From: Rosellinia necatrix
Lineage: Eukaryota; Ascomycota; Sordariomycetes; Xylariales; Xylariaceae
Direction of reading: 5' to 3'
DNA length: 64,000 nt
NCBI GenBank assembly: GCA_021209875.1
Contig: JAGYVD010000005.1
Location: 1,240,001-1,304,000 of the forward strand
Shown: positions 25,308 to 37,787 of the stretch, one piece after another
How positions within the stretch are numbered: the stretch's first letter is position 1
Layout: every line of letters begins with the position of its first letter
Program-made: the position numbers and the translations under genes
The notes under the pieces: model-generated
What the model was told of the DNA's origin: nothing
The model's database searches: none
What the model saw: the letters and a program-made list of their open reading frames with translations, nothing else

Positions 25308-26631
25308 CAGGTACGGATGCAACGCTGGGCCGCTGGCGTATTAGCCGCTCAAGGCGTCAAAAGGGTAGCCGATGATACCGGCCTCAGATAGCGGTAGCGA
25401 CCCCAACGCAATCAGTCGCTGGACGAACGGTGGACTGCCTTTGCTTGGCCGGAGCCGGTAATAGGACGGGGATGGGCTAGGTGGCTATCGCGTAATCCTC
25501 GCCGCGTGTGCCCGTCCCGAGGTCGTCGTCGGCGTTAAAAGAAGTCGATCGATGTGTCGATTGATGTGTTACTAAAACAGCACACGAGACCCTTGGCTAA
25601 AGCCGATACCGGGTAAACCACGCCCTAATCACGCCCAAACCAAGCCCAAACCATGCCCATCGTTGATTGTATTAATCCGAAACTTTGATTTTATCTCGTA
25701 AGCAAGGGACACAGTCCCGGATTACAGTTTACCATGGGTAGATACCATTACCTATGCCATTATACACCAAACCCGACTTAGACGGTGAGCGTGGCCGGTT
25801 CGTCCCCTTCGCCACAGCATTGATACCTATCGAGGACGTGAAATATCTAGACAACTACGAGTCATGTCCGGCGGTTTTTACGATAGGGCCCTAACAAGTT
25901 TCTAGGTTAGAAATTGAATATCGTCTTTGGTAGGGGTTGTCTGTCTAAGCTAACTACGGTTAGGTTAAACGGACCAAATCGATACAATCCTTGGAACCCA
26001 TTTCAACATCAACAAATTCTTTTTTTTTTTTATTTTTTTTTTTTACGTCAATGATTATGCTGTGTCGCCACCCACTATCTACAGCCGGTCAAACCATATC
26101 AGCACACCAAGGTTCCATCCGAAGCCAGAGACGCATATGTGTGCGAGCCGATTCGCCGGAAGCACGATTGTAAACTTCATCGATCGGGCATAAAATTGGG
26201 ACACCACGGTAGGAATTTCATAAACAGAAAAAAAGGAGAAAGAGAAAACATGCGAAGTTGTTAGACGTGGTACGAAACGGCGCCTTTATTCGGATTGGAA
26301 AAGTAGCAACACACGGTCCTGGATGCTTTACCAGCTCTACTATTTTTGACGAGACCGTGCAGCTCGTCTAGTTATACCTAGGGAAATGCAAGGACAATCA
26401 ATCCACTGTGAGATAGGATTCGCAACGATTTGCCAAGACCAACGAGATATGTCCAAAATTGATTCTATTTGCAGTTGTTGGAAATTATAAACTATGATAC
26501 GTGAATAGAAGCGGGAGCCTTCCGAATTTTTAAACCGTGAGCGACTTCCATCTAAAAAAGGAAAAGACCCTGTTGACCACCCCCAGGAACTTTTCTCCGT
26601 TTTTTTTCGAGAGCATTATTACATATTTGAT

Positions 26632-27641
26632 TTAACCGGAGCCGTTGATGAGATCGAAGACACGGTGGCCGATCGCGCTGTAGCCGGGAACGAACTAGAA
26701 AAAGGGGTCGGGGGAGTTAGTGTATATACATGCTACCATACTCGCACCCACACTCGTTGTCGGAGATGGTGCGGGCGGGGATGTGTAGGCGACTTACGGC
26801 AGTTCCGAAGGGCTCGACGATGGTGTTGTAGGTGGCGGCGGGCTTGGTGGCGGCGAGCCAGACCCAGGTCTCGTTGGTGCCGGCGACGATGTCGGCGTTG
26901 GGCAGGGCGGCGACGACGCTGTTGTACTGGGCCTCGGGGATCAGCGGGTTGCGCGCGCCCGGGTTGTCGAAGCCGATGCTGGTCAGGATCCACTGGACGT
27001 CCAGGTTCTTGCCGTACTGGAGGCCCGGCGACCCGTGCAGCGCGATGCCGTCGTACATCTTCTCCAGGCGCACCGCGTCCCACTTCTTGCCGTCCGGGTG
27101 GCCCTTGACGAACTTGAGGGCGCCGAGACCGCCGTCAACCTCGAAGCGCTTGTCACTGTTTTTTTGCAACGCCGGTTAGTCTAGAGCTAAGGGTCTCGGG
27201 GGGGGGGGAGGGAAGTCTAGCAGAGGGGCCACTTACGAAGAGATCCAGGGGGAGCCGGGGGTCACTGAAGTGTTTTGTGGTCAGTCTTCTGGCTCGGTTC
27301 GCCCGTAAAGGGGGGAGTGGGAGCGGGGAGAGGGAGAGGAAGGTCTTACTGTCCCAGCCGAGATCGTGGAGGATGGTGGTGACGGCGTGCAGCTCCATGT
27401 CAAGCGAGGCCTTCAACGTCTGGTTGGCGTTGATGGCGGCGGCACCGAGGAGCCATGTTCGCAGCGAGTGCTTGTGCAGGTAAGGGGTGAAGTTCTCGAT
27501 GACGGCCCGGGCATCGCGGACGAGCTGGGTGTCGACGACCTCAACACCGTGGAGGGTGGTGGTCGGGTACGAGTGGCCGGGCTTGGGAGTGCAAGCGGCG
27601 GTGGCAGCAAGGGCCAGGGAGGCAATGGCGGCGGTCTTCAT
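26632..27641 (-). CDS. Secreted HD-domain protein (cyanamide hydratase/Ddi2-like)
   Basis: Four exons: 27641-27350, 27264-27237 (only 28 nt), 27155-26798 and 26694-26632, about 246 residues. All introns are GTAAGN...AG and 81-103 bp. Residues 1-16 (MKTAAIASLALAATAA) form a signal peptide. The HD superfamily signature is visible as HSLR at ~58, LHDLGWD at ~91-97 and later His/Asp residues (for example ALHGSPG). The exon junctions restore the continuous segment GWDMTPGSPWISSDKRFEVD, which supports the splicing. The last exon gives FVPGYSAIGHRVFDLINGSG. HD proteins are metal-dependent hydrolases; cyanamide hydratases are the best-known relatives with this fold, but the substrate here is unknown. 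The signal peptide implies an extracellular or secretory-pathway location. The ATG chosen is the one starting the signal peptide; the frame also runs a little further upstream. Confidence 0.85.
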
Positions 27642-29936
27642 TATGAATAATGTGGAAATGTACAGACGAAGCAGATACAAGCGAAAACAGGAACGGAGAG
27701 GCTGGCCGAAGACGGAAGTAGAAAGGAAAGCACGGTGGTAGTGGTGGTGGTGGTGGTGAGGATAAGAAAAGTTCGATATTGGACGTCAGATCGAACCTGT
27801 ATATATATTCATTTCAACATCTATCAAAGTCTTCATTCTTCAACGCTATGCTGACTGTAAGACCTCCTCGCAGCGTCTTCGACGTCCCAAGTCTTGGTAG
27901 AGTCTTGGGACCCCTGGCATGTCAAATAACGAGATGAGTCCGGATGGTACACCATCTCTCGATGCCGAGAGGAATATTTGGAAAAAAGTCGAATAACCCT
28001 GATACCTCAAAGGCAAATATACAGACCAATTTGGAAAGGACTGAGATGCATGGATGAGATCGATACCCCGGAAATAGGTGCACTACCACGAAAGGGCTCT
28101 AGCGATGCTTGGTTCTGACAACCGCACGTCTTTGTCCCTCTCGTTGCAAAAAGGGCCTGAATAATGGTGAGCCTTGCGGCTTAGGTAAGTCTATTAATAA
28201 CGGTCGCGTCTAGAAATATCACACACATAGATCCAAGAAGACGGCACTGTCAGTTGAGGGGCCCAATCAGGAGCGTTGGACGCTCCGGGGGAGGATTATA
28301 CGGTTGGAGGCGTGGTGGCCGCCGGCAGGGGTCCTTAATCTGCGCGATGCCTTTCCCGGAGAATGCCGTATTTCATAAGCCTTGGGCATCCCCATTCTGC
28401 TACCACGCCGCAGAGATGCAGGGAAAAAACTAAATCACCCCATAAATTGAGCTCGAAAAAGAACGAATGTTGCATGCGGTGAATGGGTTGAGTCTGGGGT
28501 ACGCAAGATCCAACCTCGACGCATGAATTCACTTTGTCTCGTTATAACGCGCCAAGGGTACGATATACGGATCAGAGATGATAGACGTGATGGTATCATT
28601 TCGTATTTGAAAATTCGAGGATGGATTAGGCAGTAGCATTGAATTGGAGTCACGTCTTTCTTCAAGTCTTACTACTCATCACATTCACATTTCACCTTTA
28701 CCCCAACGAGCAGGGCCAGTAGACGGCATACAGCCCGAGTAGTATACGCTGTAACGCTCAAGATGTACAGACAAGCCCCCCCCCCCCCCTAGCAGCTTGA
28801 GAAGGGTTCTAGAGCCGCCACTGCAAGGCCATCTATTCTTTTACGAATCGGGGAGCTTGGCGGCAAACATGGCACTGGGTCCTTCCGCATGGACGTCCAG
28901 TGATATCGGGTTGAGGTGAAGAACAGTAATGACCTCCGCGGAATGATCGTCAACGGGTCAGTAAGAGGGCTGCCGGGTGACAGTTAATATCTGAACGCAA
29001 CGAGATAGCTCTTCGCATGGCGGATATATGCCTCCGATTAGAATGAGTTCCACCCCCGGGGATACGAACCGTCGGATCTTGCCCGTGCCGTGCGACCGTC
29101 TAGCGACGCCTTGTTCACACTGCTGGGGCTCCGTGACTGGGCGGGCCAACGACGACGATGCGACTGTGAGTGAACTTGGAAGCCACACCGGTCTGGTCGA
29201 CCTGACGACCGGGCCATGGTCGATCTGATCGCGGACTCGAAGTCACAACGCAGTCGGTGTAAGTCGTGGCCAACCATGAAGCCAATCACACTGGCATAAC
29301 TAACCGATGAACACTTCTGTCCCTAGATAATACCACATTTGATACCACATTTGATTACAATTTCCTCTGGCGAGCGCGGGATCAGCGGTCTCGTGTATAG
29401 TCGGTCAGATTAGAGCTTGGTGTGCTCGATAACTATCGAAGGGGTAGATGACTGGGTGTTCCAAGGATTCTTCGTCGGTGTCTCAAGGGGGAAGGAGATG
29501 TTCTTCGAGACTTGGATTTGATCCCAGCGAACTAGGAATCGAGTTTATGCCAACTCATTGAACCCTCACGTCCCCCCCCAAAGCCCGCGCGGGATACACT
29601 AATACGGCATTGCGATGTTGTAACGTACTTCGTAGACTAAGACTAGTTAGTAGTAATGTTAAACGAACGCTAGGTTGAATTACACCGCTCTGGCGTGGCT
29701 ATCGACCGGGCCAAGGTCCATCGCCACTATCATCGCCGACGACGTTGTTGTTTCTTGGTTGGTCGTAGCTTGAGGCCAAGCGGGCTATAACCTGGTCACT
29801 AGCGCGGACGATTCTACACTATCTGGCGATTGATCCCCCGACCCAAGATCACGCCGCAGGAGGTCTAACTGCGTATAGCAACCAAGCACCGGCTAGTACC
29901 GGTGCCTGCCACCGTGCAACCCTGACAAAGAGGATG
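27642..29936. other. Gene-free stretch upstream of the HD-domain gene
   Basis: Starts with (GTG)n repeats near 27738-27760 and a TATATATATT element at about 27800-27810 that could serve as a promoter TATA box. A C14 run lies at 28776-28789. Frames of up to about 83 codons show nothing recognisable. Confidence 0.45.
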
Positions 29937-32367
29937 CATACATATACACTACGTACATATATACATACATACATATAAGTAGGTTTACATGCCCTACTAT
30001 GCAGCAGCACATAACTATAGTACGACTGTATACGCTTAGGTAGCCAAAAAAAAAAAAAAAAAAAGGGTGGAGGACTGTGCCTCCCGTAGCTCGTCCGTGG
30101 CTATTCTAATGTCAGCGCTAGGCATCATCCAGCTGGTACTGCAATGGCCCTCTGTAACGGGAGGGCTAATTTGACGAAATAGGTCATGTCTGAGGTGGGT
30201 CAATTACCGGTAACAGCAGGTATCTCCAGAACAACGCCGCACCCTAGACTAGCCGTACAAAGATTTTAGATAACTATGTAGTGTACGTACACTGACTGAT
30301 TATGTAGTATCGGCTATTTTTGGGAGCGGAGAGATACGCCGTGTCTCGGGTAGTACAGTGCCATGCTTCTCATTCCCTTATACATTAACTATACATTAAC
30401 TACCTTTGGTTATAACTACACGTGTAGTTATACATAGTAGGTGGCTATTTCAAGTAAATGAGAATATGCCAGCATTGGAGTGAAGGAACTAACAACACAC
30501 CACCAACATTACACCATTAGTTATGTGTTAATAGAGTGTTTGTGGGGTTTCGCAGGCTATTGTAGGGATAGGATACCTAGATTGACCCGGGATCAGGCAT
30601 GTAGGTCAGCAGAAGCCCGGGAGGTGATTCCGACTACCGGTCAATATCACCTGTCTCTCTAACTATAAACCTGGTAAGTTATACTATCTGTCTGCATAGT
30701 TATATATCCTAGCCCATTACCAGGCAGTTTCTCCTTAAGAGTCGCTGATAACCGTGTAAGTAGGTAGGTGACCTACATAACTAACTACGTACGAAGTATG
30801 CACTAACTAGCACCGGTTCCCGATCCACATACCTTAAGCTTAGACTAGTTATAGGTACCGCCAGGAATACCTGTGATGTCCTCCTCCTCACATCATTTTA
30901 CTCACAACCCACCCCCCAATCACAAAATAGCTTCACATCTTGGCTCGTTAGTCAAATGTTCTACATAAGTCTTGTTTTTTTTGTCTACCTACTACAACAA
31001 GCGCGAGCCATTGCAAAAGCGCACAGAATCCGATAACCCGAGGCGCCTTCTCTTTCAGCTCTGCCATTCCTCGTCCTTGGCGTACTATCCAATGTTTTCC
31101 TGCTAGTCGACGCCAAAACGGCACTCCATCCCACATCCGAGAGGGGAGAGCGTGTGAGTTGATTGGCAGAGGATCACACGAAACGTCGGTAGACGCGCCA
31201 CCAAGTGACAACTTAATTCTAGTGTATCTACTTGTGGTGTAAGCCTGTCACAGGCGAGCCTCTCTCTCTCTATCTCTATCTCTCGTCATATTATCGGCCA
31301 GACCAAGATCTTGGCTGGGCGGCTCTCGACCCATCCATTTGAAGGATGGGGCTGGCAGCTTAGCTAGCTTTGCCGCTTGCTCTCGTAAACGCCATCGTCA
31401 GCCGTTAATCTCGTTAGTCAACCCGGCCACGCCCCCTCCCCGTCCCAAGAGATCTGGCCACCAGCCTGCCCATGGCCCAAGACATGTAGGGCCGGGGAGG
31501 CAACCGGCGCACCGGGCTACATTCGGTTGCTTGGTCCGCCGGGCAACTCTAATTTGGCGGGAAGAGCCGCGCCAGCACGCTATAGTCTTTCGCCGACTGG
31601 TATTTGTCTGTGGTTGCGCTAGGTAGGCAAGTAATAGACGACGGGTGCTCGGTCCTCCGTCCCCTCATTCAGTTTCTATATCTGGAGCCTCGGAAAATCC
31701 CACAAACGATTGGCATACATATTTACGCCATGCCGTGAGATAAAGATAGAATAGTTATAGGCTAACCCAAGCTTCATCTGAGCTCCCCTTCTCCCCCCTC
31801 CCCGACGTTCCTCTCTTGTCCGTGGACAGCTATCGCGACAAAGTTCATTCTGGGACCGGGAGATGATGCAGCGGGAGTCCAAATGTGCCGACACCCGTTG
31901 TCGGGGAGTGCACACGGTAGGCACAGTGGACCTAAACCATCCGTCGTACAGCTGCAATACAGCCACAGTGGCACACCCGCAAGTCTATTCGATGATGTCA
32001 ACAATCGCTATCTACCCGGTCAAGGATATGGGGATAACGGTAGGTTTTAGTGCTTGTAGCTCCGGGCGGCTGAGGCAAACAGCTCTTGTGAGTGGCCAGC
32101 AGACCCCTTCGGCACCCATTGATCCCTGTTGCGACCTTCGAACTGGACGCCAGGATCTCCGATCTACACTCTATCGCGCCCTAATAGGCAGTGATTGCGT
32201 CCGAACGAGATAACAGGATTCCCTCAGGGGTAAAGGGAAGCCATGCAGCCTCTGTCCATTTCTCGGCGCCCGTATGGTATGATGCCGGATAGCTTTGATT
32301 GCCGCATCCAAAGCCCTTTGCTTTGGTACGCATCATGCGCAGGGAATAGATCGAGCCGTCCGTGTGT
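29937..32367. other. Gene-free stretch with CATA repeats and poly-A
   Basis: CATA/ATAC repeats at about 29937-29978, an A19 run at 30046-30064, paired TACATTAACTA repeats near 30381-30402, a (TC)n block at about 31260-31283. The right end is the promoter of the Atg22-like gene and carries CCTACCTACCTAC directly before the second in-frame ATG. No gene recognised. Confidence 0.45.
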
Positions 32368-34026
32368 ATGGATAAGATAGCTGGATCAGATCAATTAACC
32401 TACCTACCTACTCCGCCAAGAATGCTTTCCGCCCCCGACCCGGCTGTCAGCCCACGGTCCGAGACCCAGGATCTCAATAAACCAGGGCTGGATCAGGACA
32501 TCTCTGATCCGGCCGAGTCAGAACGCGGCGTTATCGTCCCCGTCTTGGCCTCCGCGGACGTCCCGGAGACCACCCGGTCGGAGATATGGTCGTGGTATGC
32601 GTTCTACGTTGGCGCCAACGGCCTCGCGCTGTTCAATTTCGGCCCGGCGGCCTTCCAGAACCTCTTGTCGCAGGCCGCGCCGGAGGACACGGGACTCCTC
32701 CGTTTCGCCGGCCGCGACCGTAACGTCAACAGCATCGTGCTCCTCACCAATGGCGTCAGCTTCGCCATCCAGGCCGCGCTCTTCATCATCATCGGTTCGT
32801 ACGCCGACTTCGGGTCCGGCCGCCGCTGGGTCCTCGTCTTCTGGTCCGTCGTCTCCTTCGGTGTCGGCTTCGCCTGGCTCGGTGTGCACGTCCCGTCGAG
32901 ATGGGAGGCCGGCATAGGCCTGTACATCGTCGGCCTCATCTGCTACCAGCTCACCCTGACCTATTGGACGGCAGCGTTTCCGTCGCTGGCACGGAATACC
33001 CCGCACCTGAGAGAGGCCGCGCGGGCGTATGCCGAGGGCGAGATCAGCCAAGCTGACTACGACCACCTGGACGAGATGGAGCGCAGTAAGCTGAGTAACA
33101 TGGCCTTCTGCATCCAGAGCCTTGGCGAGATCGTTATCCTCGCCATCATAGTCGGTATTTTGTTCGGCGTGAACGTGAATGGGAGCACCGAGGCCAACAA
33201 TTGGGGCCTGAGCGTCCTCATCGCCTTTGCCACCGCCGTCTGGCTTGTTTTGTCAATCCCTTGGTTTCTGATAGAGAAGAAACGCCCCGGGCTGAAGATC
33301 CCACCAGGCAAGAACATCATCACTGTCGGCATCTGGCAACTCGGCGAGGCCCTGACCAAGATATGGCATCTCAAGCAGAGCTTGATTTACCTTGTCGGGT
33401 ACTTCCTGCTCGGCGACTCCCTCAACACGACCGTTACCGTCATCGGAACCCTGCAGTACGAAGTGGTGTCATACGACACGCTGACGCTCACCTACCTCCT
33501 CATCGTGGGTATCGGAGCGCAGGCTATAGGAATCGGCGTCTATTGGTGGCTTCAAAAGCGCTACCACCTGAGCGCTAAGACGATGTTTAACCTGGTTATG
33601 TTGGGCATCATCCTGCTCGACGGCTGGGGTATGATCGGGAACTGGACCAACAGCTTCGGCTTCCACCACGTCTGGGAAATCTGGCTCTATCAGGCCTTCT
33701 ACGGCCTTTTCGTGTGCCAGTGGTACTCGTACTCCCAGATCATCATCTCCTCTGTAACCCCGCGCGGCCATGAGTTCCTCTTCTTCTCCCTCTTCACCAT
33801 TGTCGGCAAGACTTCATCCTTCATCGGCCCCTTTGTCAGCAGCGCCATCATCGACGCCTCCCCTGGCCGCAACAATAACAGCGCTCCATTCTACTTTCTC
33901 TTCGCCCTTACCTTGGTAAGCGCCGCTGGTCTCTGGCTCTTCTTAGATCTGGATAAGAGCGCAAGGGAGCAAGAAGCCTTCCTGGCGCGAGAGAAGGTAA
34001 GGATGGCGGCAATGGATAGTGAATGA
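32368..34026 (+). CDS. ATG22: Atg22-like vacuolar amino-acid exporter (MFS)
   Basis: A single uninterrupted frame. From the first ATG (32368) it gives 552 residues; the ATG at 32422 has A at -3 and lies after a CCTACCTACCTAC motif, so it may be the true start. After an acidic ~70-residue cytosolic tail come about 12 hydrophobic segments with the order and motifs of the Atg22 family: YAFYVGANGLALFNFGPAAF, then a long loop between the early helices, then LTYWTAAFPSLARN, and a charged insert (REAARAYAEGEISQ) before the second half. Late segments include FYGLFVCQWYSYSQ and TPRGHEFLFFSLF. Atg22 sits in the vacuolar membrane and exports amino acids released by autophagy. Filamentous fungi often carry several paralogues; I cannot say which one this is. 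It is GC-rich, intronless and the only + strand gene right of 22 kb. Confidence 0.9.
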   Translation: MDKIAGSDQLTYLPTPPRMLSAPDPAVSPRSETQDLNKPGLDQDISDPAESERGVIVPVLASADVPETTRSEIWSWYAFYVGANGLALFNFGPAAFQNLLSQAAPEDTGLLRFAGRDRNVNSIVLLTNGVSFAIQAALFIIIGSYADFGSGRRWVLVFWSVVSFGVGFAWLGVHVPSRWEAGIGLYIVGLICYQLTLTYWTAAFPSLARNTPHLREAARAYAEGEISQADYDHLDEMERSKLSNMAFCIQSLGEIVILAIIVGILFGVNVNGSTEANNWGLSVLIAFATAVWLVLSIPWFLIEKKRPGLKIPPGKNIITVGIWQLGEALTKIWHLKQSLIYLVGYFLLGDSLNTTVTVIGTLQYEVVSYDTLTLTYLLIVGIGAQAIGIGVYWWLQKRYHLSAKTMFNLVMLGIILLDGWGMIGNWTNSFGFHHVWEIWLYQAFYGLFVCQWYSYSQIIISSVTPRGHEFLFFSLFTIVGKTSSFIGPFVSSAIIDASPGRNNNSAPFYFLFALTLVSAAGLWLFLDLDKSAREQEAFLAREKVRMAAMDSE

Positions 34027-34511
34027 TATGCGGCACAAGTCGTCAGGCCCTTTTGGTTTCTCAAGCATATAGTTCATAGTCGCCCAAAGGGTCCGACTTA
34101 CCTATCATAGTGTGATACGAATTACATTGAAACCCACGAGATCCCACTCCAGAATCTACAAACGACACGGCCAGATTCTGGTACTCCGTTCGTCAGAAGT
34201 TGTGTGAAATCGTATTTTCGTGACTGGCCATGCGTGCCGGCTGTTCTTAATGCCCAGAAAGTCCATAGGGGAACCTGCGCTTGATGCCAACGGAACGATC
34301 TCGTTAAGAGTACTGACATACAAATCGCGAATTTGTAGGTATGCTAACCACCATCGCCTCGGCCACTTGGGTGGACGACTTTCGAGCCGTCGTGTGGGGT
34401 CTATCTATACGGAACCTTTTGATTCGTTCATCCTAGGAATTAGCTACCAATATGGGCATGTACCAGCGCGATTTATCTCCCATATCAAGCAACTCGGCCA
34501 CTGCTAGGAAA

Positions 34512-37500
34512 TTATGCCACGTTCGCCAGTTGGCCGTCATCGTCATCCCACTTAAGTTTCGTATAATTATGCTGCAATTGTGCCTCCAACTTGCCACCAT
34601 CTCGAAGATAATGGGCGATAGTCATCGCATGGGATATCCACTCTTTGCTCAGATCATCCTCATGAGTCCCGTATAAGTCGATTCCGTGGTTAAAGGCCGT
34701 GATAATGATCCATTCTAGCTCCATTGACGGAAAACATTTTTCGGTCTACAGTGGTGTTAGTCTGTGAGTTAATCTAGATAATCTTCGGTTTACGGTGAGC
34801 TCACGTTCGCCAATTCTTTAGCCATCGTGGCAATCTCCTCTATCAATGTTAATGAGATTCTGTGGTGCATTGGGAGAGTAAGCTTCAGTAGGCAACGCAT
34901 ATACTTAGATAGCTTTTCGCTGTCGAATCGTTCAAGCGTCCAAATTTGATTGACAAGTTCACGCATAGTTTGGTACATGACTAGTACAATAATGATTAGC
35001 GCTGGAGGAGGAGGTTGCGTAAGTTATCCTACCTTGCGCTGGAACGGATTGACATCTTAGGATACAATCGGCCATTGCTTGATAGGCTGTAAGACTTTGC
35101 CCTAGCTGAGCCCTGAGGACGATGCTTTTCAAGTCGTCCCAAGACTGTAGGCAGGTCGCACCTTCAAACTCGAAGACCAAGAGCGTAGAAAGTTTGGTTT
35201 GAAGATCCTCCTTTGTGGCTTGCTCGAAAATATCCGATCTTAATTCCAATACATCATAGAAATGCTGGACATGGCGACGCATGTTAAGATAATCTTGTAG
35301 CCTCGATTCAGTATTGTCTTCTGAACGCGCCGAGGCGAGAAGCACTGTTGCTGCCATGAAGTCGCAAAACATGCCGCGTAAGTAAGCGTCAGCGGCCATT
35401 TGGGCTGGAATATCCTGTGGATAGCTCGATATTATGGACAAACAGCATTCAAGCATAGTAACTACGTGGTGTGCATCCCATGCCATCGCATTTTCCAGAC
35501 CGAGGTTGTAAGCATTCTTGCAAAACCAATTCAATTCGTTAATGGTAAACAACTTCTCGTTCTTAATAGATTGTCGCTCCTTATGTATCTCTTCTACAGC
35601 TTGTGAATGGTTAGACCAACAACCAAGTGTGTTTGGCGCGTGGCTTACCAGTCTTGAAAATCTTGCAAAGATCCTCTACTAATGACCCTCTATCAATGCC
35701 AATGCCTTGTTCGTCATCTAGCACAGATATCTCGAGACGTATTAGCACCCGCAACAACGCTGGAAGGTGAACAGATTCCGAAGAATCGATCCGGGGGTTG
35801 AAAACTAGATGCTGCAATGCTTTAATAGTAATGATTTTATCCTGTGCTTGCTGCGCCTCAAGACAACATGCATACAAGTATTGAGGATGTGGAGATGGTG
35901 CATCGCTAATCTGTTTCAAGCATGTTAATGCACTGTCTACGTCTTCTTGCCTCAAAGCCACCTTAAAGGCTAAGTAAGCTGTCATTGGCTCTTTTAATGT
36001 TTCCTCGTTCATTGTTTTGAGGATATTGCTAGCGGCGGATAGGTCGTTTTGTTGGATGACACAGAGTAAAAATCTCCTAGGAAGACTGCCGTTAAGCTAT
36101 GTAACGCGTTTAGTGAAATAAATTCTAGGTTGACTAACCTAGCCATTTTGCCCGTATTCGAACTACCAGATAACTTGAGAACTGGATGCAAAGCTAGCCG
36201 ACACCACTTGGCGGCCGGGTCAAATCCCTGCTGGTTAAACTCAGCATCCGCCTTTTTCCAAATTAACTATTAAATATTAGCTTCCTAGTTACACTTAATA
36301 CCCAATACTTGACGAACTGTTTGGATCCCGACCGCAGTATTGGCCGATAGTGGAGTGCCCGTGCTGGACAGGACTATATCCAACATTGCTTCAAGCCCTT
36401 TCATAGAGTCGGGGGAGCCGTCACGTGTTGTCATGTCGGTGCGCAAAATAATGGCTCGGTCGATCCACTGATCTTGCCCGCTCGTGACTATGCAAGTCAC
36501 TATGAAATCGTCCAGAACCGAGCTAGCCGCTGATTGATTCTTTTCATCCAGTTTTCGTATATGGTGAATGATTAGCTTGAAAGATGCTTCAGACATATCT
36601 AACGTCCTTATAATACGTCTGAGGGTATCGGCGTATGCCTTGCTATCGAAAATCTCGGCTGGAGAGCGAAGTAGAACCTCCGCCCGAAACAGGAGGACGA
36701 TGAGCTTGTCGCCCAGTTCACTCTCAACGTAGGCAATATGATTCTCGGCGCGGGTAATAAATTCAGGGCTTCCAATATCTAGGTAGACCTGGATTAGAGC
36801 CTGAGAGATTGCTAGTCTTAATTCGATGGCATCTCGTGATAATTGGCTGATTTCTTGGGCATTGATGAATTCATATGCCCTCTCTAACCATTTGGCTGCC
36901 AGAATAAAGTTTTTCTGCTGCATTAAGTCTCTCCCAATCTCAAAAAGTGCGTCGGTAAGTTTTTCAGCTAACGGAATGTCAACCTTCGCCATTGTTTTCT
37001 CGAGGCTAGTGTACACATGCTCGGCGACATCCATACGGTCTTCTTTCCATGCCTGGAGACATGTAAGCCAAAGCGTGAAATCTCGTATTCAAGTGGCGCT
37101 TACTAGCACAATACGAAGCGTGGAGTATTCGGCCTCAAACTGGCTGCATGTATGTGACTCCCCTTCTAGTGGTGAGCCCTGCAGGCCCTGCAGCAGTCCG
37201 TTGTATTCAACGGCTTTCTGCAGAGCCCAGAGACTAAAATCAAGCTCGTTGCTGGCTATGCGGAGTGAGTAACTAACTTGACCCTTGCATAATGATTGAT
37301 TTAATTGTCACATACTAATGCAGGAACGGCCGGTCTTTAGAGCGAGGCGCTCGAGGTGGATGAGGGTTCTTTGGGAGTTGTCATCGGTGTATTGCGCTAG
37401 GATGAGCATCGAGAAGGCCAGCACTCTAACCAGAGAGAGGAATTTAGTTCTTTCGGGTGACGAGTTATTGCTTTCAGACCGCTTCTCCTGCGTACACCAG

Positions 37501-37787
37501 TTCCAGAGACCAAGGCCAGCCGTGTGCAATTGGCCATGATGTTCGGTGCTTAGGGATCGAGGATTACAGGCTTTGAGTATTTGTATCTGGCCTTCTATCT
37601 CATTTTTCAAATCTTCAAGGCTCGAATTGGTAGCTTTGTCGGGGGACTGGGTACGAATATTGCTGGATAGTTCTTGGGATGTCAGTACGATATTTTCCTT
37701 CTCGAGAAAAAAAAAGACTCGCATACGGATGACGACATCAACGAGTTGGCCCTTCTTTGCGGTAGACGCAGACTTGGAGTGCTCCAT
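34512..37787 (-). CDS. SPO22: Meiotic TPR protein Zip4/Spo22
   Basis: Eight exons join in frame: 37787-37316, 37276-37104, 37052-36309, 36266-36139, 36085-35649, 35599-35033, 34980-34805 and 34745-34512, about 976 residues. Introns are very short (39, 51, 42, 53, 49, 52 and 59 bp); some donors deviate from GTRAGT (GTATTG at 36308). The product is almost entirely helical with TPR-like spacing. It has landmarks of the SPO22 family: a first part ending LHTAGLGLWNWCTQ, then ERAYEFIN, WCRLALHPVLKL after intron 3, RFLLCVIQQNDL, and the closing ELEWIIITAFNHGIDLYG. Zip4/Spo22 acts in the meiotic nucleus in the synapsis-initiation (ZMM) group, linking chromosome axis and crossover sites, so expression should be confined to sexual development. 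The N-terminal start is the first ATG of the frame; an upstream exon is possible. It lies tail-to-tail with the Atg22-like gene. Confidence 0.88.

Larger units (their letters stand above)
24753..26631. promoter_or_regulatory. Upstream region of the MFS gene with two short tandem repeats
   Basis: Both flanking genes are on the minus strand, so this holds the MFS promoter and the 3' end of the HD-domain gene. It carries three perfect 10-mers (AGAGTCCCCA) at 25081-25110, five 9-mers (CTTATGTGC, slightly degenerate) at 25263-25307, and CCCAAACCA-type repeats at about 25625-25660. T-rich tracts lie at about 26020-26045 and 26600-26608. No gene recognised. Confidence 0.5.

Noticed and set aside
22350..34026. 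MFS gene, HD-domain gene and Atg22-like gene as a biosynthetic cluster
   Set aside because: No backbone enzyme (polyketide synthase, non-ribosomal peptide synthetase, terpene cyclase) or tailoring set is present, and the genes are separated by kilobases of empty DNA.
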